From Mastigias papua (taxonomy: Eukaryota; Cnidaria; Scyphozoa; Rhizostomeae; Mastigiidae), in contig OZ025277.1 in NCBI GenBank assembly GCA_964019165.1, forward strand, positions 4,829,655 to 4,893,654: a stretch of 64,000 nucleotides of DNA, given 5' to 3'. Under the pieces are notes generated by a model that made no database searches, was not told the DNA's origin, and was given only the letters and a program-made list of their open reading frames with translations. A program made the position numbers and the translations under genes. Below are positions 57,701 through 64,000 of this stretch, in pieces (the stretch's first letter is position 1; each line of letters starts with the position of its first letter).

Positions 57701-60700
57701 AAGGATTTGCACACTGTATACGTAGGTCGCGTTCATACTATGCCGTTTTTGTCTTTGCGTTCACATTAGTCCACCCCGAGTACGAAGCTAAACGAAACAG
57801 TGATAAAACCGGAGCTAAATGAAGATGGAGCTAAATAAAAATGCAGCTCTGTAATGTGAATACCAAAAACGGAACAATTTGAAAATGCTACCAATAGAGC
57901 CAATATAAAAGAAACTATCAAACAGATGGGTTTTTGAGGAAAAATGTGAACACCAATCGATAGATATCCATTTCTGTCTGAAAACGGAGTTGTGTGAACA
58001 GAGAAGAAAAAAAGCTCTGTTTTTGTGAGCAGAAACAGAGTAATGAGAACGTAGCCTTAAACGTGAATTTTTCTGTAGCCTGTTATTCCCAGGCCTAGTT
58101 TAATAACATGTCGGTGTCTTTGACCGTATCGAAATCGATGACCTTTAAAGATTGGGCATTTATGTGGCTGTTCTTATTACGGGCGTATAAGAATATCGTT
58201 TGGCGCTCATATCACTAGATTACCTGTTCCTTATACTTATCCCTTTATAACAGCAATTTAGTTGAATCCAGGAATCATATTGAATAGTACTGTCTTTCAG
58301 GGTGTGAGTTATCAAATGTTTTGTTCTTGTTATTTCACCATTTCTGTTCTATGTATCTATGTAGAGTGAAAATGTCAATACATTGATGAAATTGTTATGG
58401 CATTATGTGCGATCATAATCATAATAAATATGTCTTTTAAGTTTTCTCTTCACAGGATGCCCTTCACAGGAGCAGCACTATGAGATACTATCGTACGAGT
58501 TGAGTTAAGAATATGAGGAATTGATAATTTTCTCAAAAGTCAATTGGCAAGGGAGCACAGCATGGCCCCCGAATGTTTTAGAGCTCTGATCAGATATATT
58601 TTCTCCCAATCTGATTGACCAATCATCAAGCAGGATTCTGACTACACATGCAATTTGCAGCTAAATTTAGGCTCATTTCGTAGGTGATTGGTCAATTAAG
58701 TTGGGAGAAAATGCACCTGATCGGAAATATGAAAATTTGGCGGTTATGCTCGGGTGCACTACTGAAAGCCAGAGAATAAACGGAATTTTGACGGTATATA
58801 GCAGCATAGTCACCAAATGTTTGAGAAACCTGTCGGGTTTATTTTGTCCTAACCTAATTGACCAATCATCATGCAGGATTCTGACCACAGATGCTAAGAC
58901 TAGGCCCATTTTGCATGATGATTGGTCAATTAGGTTGGGAAAAAAGAGACCTGACAGGGTTCTTAAACATTTGGTGGCTATGCTGTATAATGCTAGCTCT
59001 TTCAGCGTTTCTTTTCAATGTCAAGAGGTTTTTATGATCATATGGCGAACAATAATCTTTTTTTAACTAGCTCTGGCTTCATCCCCATCATATCATCGTT
59101 GGCAGAAACGGACGAGGGTAAAATTGTCAATGTGTGTCCAACAAGAGCAACAGACGAATTAGCTGCCCATTTTGAGCCGTTAAAGGTCATGTATCTGAAC
59201 TCAAAGGGGGGTCTTTTGAATGAGAAAGGCCGTGTAATTGAAGTAATTAATTTGCCGCACGACCTGGAATTAGCTGCAACTTTGCCATGGTGTGATACAA
59301 ATGTACAGTCAAGGATAACCAGAATACATACTCTTTTGGAGAAAATGCCCTTTACGTCGTCAGTGGTGATTACCTCAGCTGACACTGTGCTGAATGAGCT
59401 GTTCACTCATAAAGGTAAAGACTTTGAAGTACCGGTGTATTATCCTGTGCATTTTGTATTTCATCATTCGCTATTGCACTGCATTTATGTATCTATTTTG
59501 AATTGGAATTATGAATGTAATCATATATTCATGGTTTTCATACACACGTGTAAAGTATATTTCACATTTTCTTTCTGATGCATTGTATATTGTATATCTA
59601 CGTTAATTTTTGTGTATCATCGCGTTATATTGTTCGATATATATAATAGTGGGTAGCTATTCACTATCTATCAATATTAGGCAATATCACACTATCTAAA
59701 ACAATTCAATGCGATCACACATAAAAATGACCATAGATATACAAGATACCATGCATCAGAAAGATTGTATATATTATTTAAATCTTGTGTGATATTATGT
59801 GATATTTTCAAGTATTGCTTAGCATTGCTAGATATTGCTTTGTAATTATATACCACTATTAGATATTTCTATGTCCTGTTTAATATTGTAAAGTATATTA
59901 AAGAATCTTATATAATTTTACTTGATATTGTTGGATTGTTTAGTACCGTGTGATATTGCTTAGTAGCAAATAGCATTGGATAATATTGTTCACTTTTAAG
60001 TAATATTTTGTGTTTTTCTTTCTCATATCGTCTTTCATTGTGGTTTTCAGCGAACACTTATTTTATAATCTAAGTGAAAACCTCAAAGCCATTTATTTTT
60101 GTAAAATTTAAGCACTTTTGATTGAGACTCGATAAGATATATTATTCTTGCTGCCTTCATTTCGTAAAGAAAAGTGGGTTCCAAGTTCTATTGGTTTGAT
60201 GTGCATGTTCTCTTCTTGGTATTATTTGTAGAGTTTGAATACAGGAGTGGTGTTACTGAATTTACAGCTAATGAATTATTTAAAAACAGACCTGTACAAA
60301 CTCAGATCAAAGTATCGTTGTGGCTAAAAGATATTTTAAATCTTTTTGGGGCAGAAATTGTGCTTAATTACATAAGGAATGAACTAAGATGATGAAAACA
60401 ATGATGTAAGATAAATATTTTTTGAGATAGCTATCATTATATCATAACATAAATGGTTGATTATTCACTTTCTGTTATTCTCAAAGGTTCAGGGACCATT
60501 TTCAAGAAGAGGGAAACACTCAATATCCATACCGATTTTTCAACCATCGATAGCGAGAGGTTGTTTAATTTAATTGAAAGGTATGTAAAGCTGTCGAACA
60601 ATGCTTTAGTAGTGAAGTATAAACAGTCAGTTTCTTTATCAGTGATCAACCGAATCCCATGGATAAATGAATGAATGAATGATTGAATGAATGAGTGAAT

Positions 60701-63525
60701 TAATGAGTGAATTAATGAATGAGTGAATTAATGAGTGAATGAATAAATTTTCTCATCTGCCAAGACTGACAAACAATATGTCAAATACAGACAATTTACT
60801 CAAAGATTTCATCAATCAAAGTTACTGAAAATAATCGTGGATTAACTACGTCACTTAGTTTTGCAAATGTCTTACCTTTCAGTTTTACCGCTCTTAAGAA
60901 AAACGTTTAAGATTAATTCGTATATCGTTTTGAGTGAACATTTATAGCAGTTGATATGGCAAAGTTTGATTTGCTCTCACATGATTTTGTTTTCTGACGT
61001 GCAAGAGTAAGAATTATGCTGATTTTGTTTGAAAATTGAATTTCACCATTCAGATGTTTACTAAAAGCAGTTGGGGATTTAAATAAATCTTTATAGGAGA
61101 CAGCGGTTGTAGGTTTACCAACTTTTGTAGATATGCTCGTGGACTTTCCATATTTTAGTTCTACTAATCGTCTCAATACATGCAAAAATGCCTGCTAATG
61201 CCATAAGCACTTTGTTTAGCTAATCGCCAGTAACTAAAATAGTTTATAATTTACACATGTCTGCTTGCCTTGTTATAGAACATTTGCGATGAAACTGACT
61301 GATTCATACTTGGAAGAAATCGTAGATAAATTGATTGCCGCATATATAACTGACAGGTAGGAGGAATATCTCAAGTTTGCAGAAGACATTTATGAGTAGA
61401 TGACATTATTGTTAAATTAAAAGTGTATGTGAATAGGTGATTCAGTGCCAGGATTGATAAATCAATGGACAAGTATATATTGAAATGGCTGAATTCCAGA
61501 ATGGTCGATGGAGTGCCTAGTTTGATTTGTAGCTAATCAAATTAACTTTATGATGAATGCTGAGAAATTAATCTGTGAATGACTGGGTGTGCGTGTGAAT
61601 AAATGAGTAGATTTTGGAAAAGATTAACGAATAAACAGTTGGAACGATTATACATACAGAAATCGATTGAATCGATAAAATATTATTGTAGTAGCATGTA
61701 GATAAACTTTTAGTTTTAATTTCCTTTACTTTTATGTAGGAAGTTTTATCATTTCTTTTGATCATTTTATCTAGTGGAATTATGGTGATAATGAGGATGA
61801 TAAGTGATTGCATTTTGATCTCATATGATGATTGTGATGAAAATAATGATTTTAATCATAGTGATGATGATGGTTATGATGAAAGTAATGATTACGATGA
61901 TGGTGATGATTGTTGTGATTATGATGACTATGACGATGATTGTATGATTATGGTGTAAGTGATGATAATGATGATGTTAATCATTGTTATGGTTACGATG
62001 ACTATGATGCTTGTATGATTATGATGATTATGATTGTATGATTATGATGATTGTGGTGATTATGATGATTTGTGTCCCATAGCTACTCGGCAGCAGCCAT
62101 TATTACGAAAGAAGAACAAATTCCTGATATTCCATATCTTGATAAGTTTGCTGTCAGTCTACAGAACCAAGGGCTAGGTGCTGGAGAAACAATATGGGAC
62201 AGGTTGAAACAAGATTTCCCGACTCTATTCTGGCGATCAAAAGGGACGAATAGAATTAACCCATGGTAAGTCCCCCTTGGAAGTTTACACGTGTTATTTG
62301 TAAAAAGTGAATGGAAGAGCACCCTTGAGCTGGACAGTTTGAAATCCTATTTAGTATGTTTGCTAGTTCTGTGCTTTTAAGTGTCATCTTTCAGATGGCT
62401 CCTCAACCTGGAATGTATGACTTATTTGCGTTGAATATGTTCGGCACAGGATAATGATCTTAAGGACAGGATGATGATAACATAGCGGAACGTTTGATTG
62501 GTTGAGAGCTCTGATCTGCATGATGATTGCGTAATTAGGTTGTGGGAAATAGATATAATAAGAGCTCTCAACCAATAAAACGTTTGGCGGCCATCCTGAT
62601 GATTAGATTTGATATTTATTAGTACAGCAAGTTGTGCCAATTGTTGCGCTGGTGATAAATTGTATAATGGCCACTAGTTCTTTTAGCTCGCTTGTGGCAA
62701 TCATGAGTGAAGCCATTTAGATTCTGTGTCAAATCAGAATTGATTTCACTCTTCGTTCCTAACAGATTCATGTCAAAGATTTATTTCAAAATAGAACCTT
62801 CAAAACCCAATTAACTTTCGAAATGTCTACTCGGAGATAAAAGCTGGACAGATATCCTTATAATAAAATAATCATGTGTTTTGTTGATCAGTATATCCTA
62901 ACCTTAACAGGTATTTCACAAGGTCTGAGGGAAGTTGGACGAACAGCCGTTACACAGTATTCTGGTATGTTAACAAAGATTGGATTTCTAAAAATCTCTG
63001 TGAAACGAATCTACTGACAAGGTTCTATATTTTCAACGATAGTCATGATAGTTTCGCTGAATTGTACTAATACACTTTGATCTTTCACATCAATCTTTTG
63101 AAATTATTGAGCTGACGATATTTGTGAATAGCTACCCATTCACATATATATATTGTCAAATTTAACCCTCTCCCTCATTTCAGGAAAATTCGATGGCTTT
63201 TCAGTGTTTGTTTGTGTACCTCCCTTGTCAAATTTACATGGGAGGGACAGTGGATCTAATACAAGCAGGCCCTTTACAACAGCATGCTGACAACACTTTT
63301 TCTTCTCATTTTCTTTGTCCTTTTCTGCACGGAAAATAATCGAACTTACTAATTCCTGAAATGAGAAACCGGAGGTTTTGGTGTTCTTGCATTTCTCGAT
63401 ATATGATTGTTAAATTTCATTCGCTCCGTAGGTATGGTATAAATCAGCCAACAGTGTCAAATGAGATCGTGCAATTTGCTATCTCTCATCCCTCTTCATT
63501 TGTTGAGAGTCAATTCTGTATGTAG
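54727..63525 (+). CDS. NAGS: N-acetylglutamate synthase, mitochondrial (complete, ten coding exons)
   Basis: Coding exons: 54727-54900, 55939-56061, 57147-57346, 57641-57697, 59071-59414, 60487-60580, 61279-61356, 62083-62265, 62911-62964, 63432-63525. All are GT-AG and in phase; 1401 nt gives 466 aa (human 534). It makes N-acetylglutamate from acetyl-CoA and glutamate, the activator of carbamoyl-phosphate synthetase and an arginine precursor. Residues 1-37 contain no acidic residue and are rich in Ser, Lys and Arg, as in a mitochondrial presequence. The amino-acid-kinase-like domain spans about 90-300 (LRWSLSSGFIPIISSLAE; VMYLNSKGGLL; INLPHDL; SSVVITSADTVLNELF). The GNAT domain spans about 320-460, with YLDKF, the acetyl-CoA loop QNQGLGAG (384-391) and LFWRSKGTNRINPW. 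The start was chosen as the first ATG after the acceptor at 54716. Introns carry foldback MITEs and simple repeats. Confidence 0.93.
58567..58752. mobile_element. Foldback MITE, copy 3 (NAGS intron 4)
   Basis: The left arm TTTTCTCCCAATCTGATTGA and right arm TCAATTAAGTTGGGAGAAAA are complementary, with CCAATCATCAAGCAGGATTC inside. It lies about 45 bp from copy 4. Confidence 0.75.
58797..58989. mobile_element. Foldback MITE, copy 4 (NAGS intron 4)
   Basis: Best-preserved copy: arms of roughly 70-80 nt from TATAGCAGCATAGTCACCAA to GGTGGCTATGCTGTATA, with CCTAACCTAATTGACCAATC matched by GATTGGTCAATTAGGTTGGG. Flanking TATA suggests TA target duplication. It ends about 80 bp before the NAGS exon at 59071. 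Confidence 0.8.
60670..60748 (+). repeat. (GAATGAAT)n-like tandem repeat
   Basis: Degenerate 4-bp repeat (GAAT/GAGT/TAAT) in NAGS intron 6. Confidence 0.85.
61780..62075 (+). repeat. Degenerate (GAT)n tract before a NAGS splice acceptor
   Basis: About 290 bp of imperfect GAT/ATG/TGAT triplets end eight nucleotides before the AG of exon 62083. The acceptor's polypyrimidine stretch is therefore just TTTGTGTCCCATAG. Confidence 0.85.
62484..62594. mobile_element. Foldback MITE, copy 5, short (NAGS intron 8)
   Basis: Ends GCGGAACGTTTGATTGGTTG and CAACCAATAAAACGTTTGGC are inverted copies, with AGAGCTCT in both arms. The core carries CTGCATGATGATTGCGTAAT. An internally shortened member of the family. 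Confidence 0.65.
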
Positions 63526-64000
63526 TTTTTACGAGTTTTCGTTTTGTTTCATTTGTTACGAATATCCGTTTAACTGGAGCCAGAAAGCAGCCCATACTCG
63601 ACACATTTCATGCAAAACATGTTACTTAATTTCAGAATAAAGGCGACTGCTAGGTATATTATAGATTGTAGTGAAATTATCATGCATACCATAAATGACC
63701 GAAGAATTGTGCACTGCTGGTTAGCCACCGCTGTCCAAATAATCGCCTCTTGTAATGGTAAAGCTCCTCATATATGCCCTTCTGAATAAGCGCCCCCTTT
63801 AAGCAGTATGGAGCGCCTATTCGGGCTGATGATTATCACGAAATATGGTTATTTGAGTCTAGAATAGAAAAAGACTAACAATTTTGCTGTGAAATCGTAA
63901 GTTTAATATTCAGTAAGGAAATTGCATTAATGCTGGTTCCTTCACAATTTTCACAAATATATTCAATTCAGAATATTTATTATCTAGTTTCAAAATGTTT
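63526..64000 (+). other. NAGS 3' UTR and flank
   Basis: AATAAA at 63636-63641 is a plausible NAGS poly(A) signal (111 nt after the stop). Further right, AATAAGCGCCCCC (about 63785) and GAGCGCCTATTCGGG (about 63813) look like arms of an imperfect inverted repeat. No other gene seen. Confidence 0.5.
63636..63641 (+). terminator. Poly(A) signal, NAGS
   Basis: AATAAA in CAGAATAAAGGCG, the first such hexamer after the stop codon. Confidence 0.6.

Noticed and set aside
62911..63070. NAGS last exon ending at TAA 63068-63070
   Set aside because: The residues after the strong donor at 62965 do not fit the family, whereas splicing to 63432 gives a C-terminus (NEIVQFA...PSSF) that does and keeps phase.

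Overview
This is an AT-rich, intron-rich animal nuclear window. Spliced GT-AG genes sit in large amounts of retrotransposon debris, MITE-like foldback repeats and very long (TA)n, (CA)n and (ATT)n microsatellites. Nothing prokaryotic, viral or organellar is visible. An R2-type retrotransposon tail (53,590-54,199), a Ty3/gypsy element, a tRNA-like satellite and animal-type NAGS, MTHFD1 and TMEM50 genes fit a non-bilaterian animal. An anthozoan cnidarian is my best guess, but that is inference.

Layout. 1-350 is a truncated LINE 3' end joined to a decayed minus-strand Ty3/gypsy element (351-4,376). 6,185-8,250 is a tandem array of about 310-bp units with seven canonical-length tRNA-like sequences, bounded on both sides by (TA)n. 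10,046-10,996 (minus) is an intronless CPPED1-like phosphoesterase that has lost its metal-binding motifs (a pseudoenzyme candidate). 11-22 kb is gene-poor and full of repeat remnants. 22,112-31,380 (minus) is a complete six-exon TMEM50 gene of 154 aa. It is divergent from an intronless ACL4-like TPR ribosomal-protein chaperone (31,587-32,687, plus; 366 aa), with about 206 bp between the start codons, an E-box and a tiny uORF. 36,439-46,176 (minus) holds eleven exons of the NADP-type methylenetetrahydrofolate dehydrogenase/cyclohydrolase (DH/CH) domain of MTHFD1; no formyl-THF synthetase exons were recognised. 54,727-63,525 (plus) is a complete ten-exon N-acetylglutamate synthase (NAGS) gene of 466 aa with a mitochondrial presequence. 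An R2-type retrotransposon tail lies just upstream of it, and at least three foldback MITEs lie in its introns.

The genes are not an operon or pathway cluster. NAGS (arginine/urea cycle, mitochondrion) and MTHFD1 (cytosolic one-carbon metabolism) point away from each other and may share a promoter region near 50.6-50.9 kb. ACL4 and TMEM50 clearly share one at 31.4-31.6 kb. The exon models were built by hand from splice signals, phase continuity and family resemblance. The TMEM50 and NAGS models keep frame through every junction and end at a stop. The MTHFD1 model keeps frame through ten junctions but lacks both ends.
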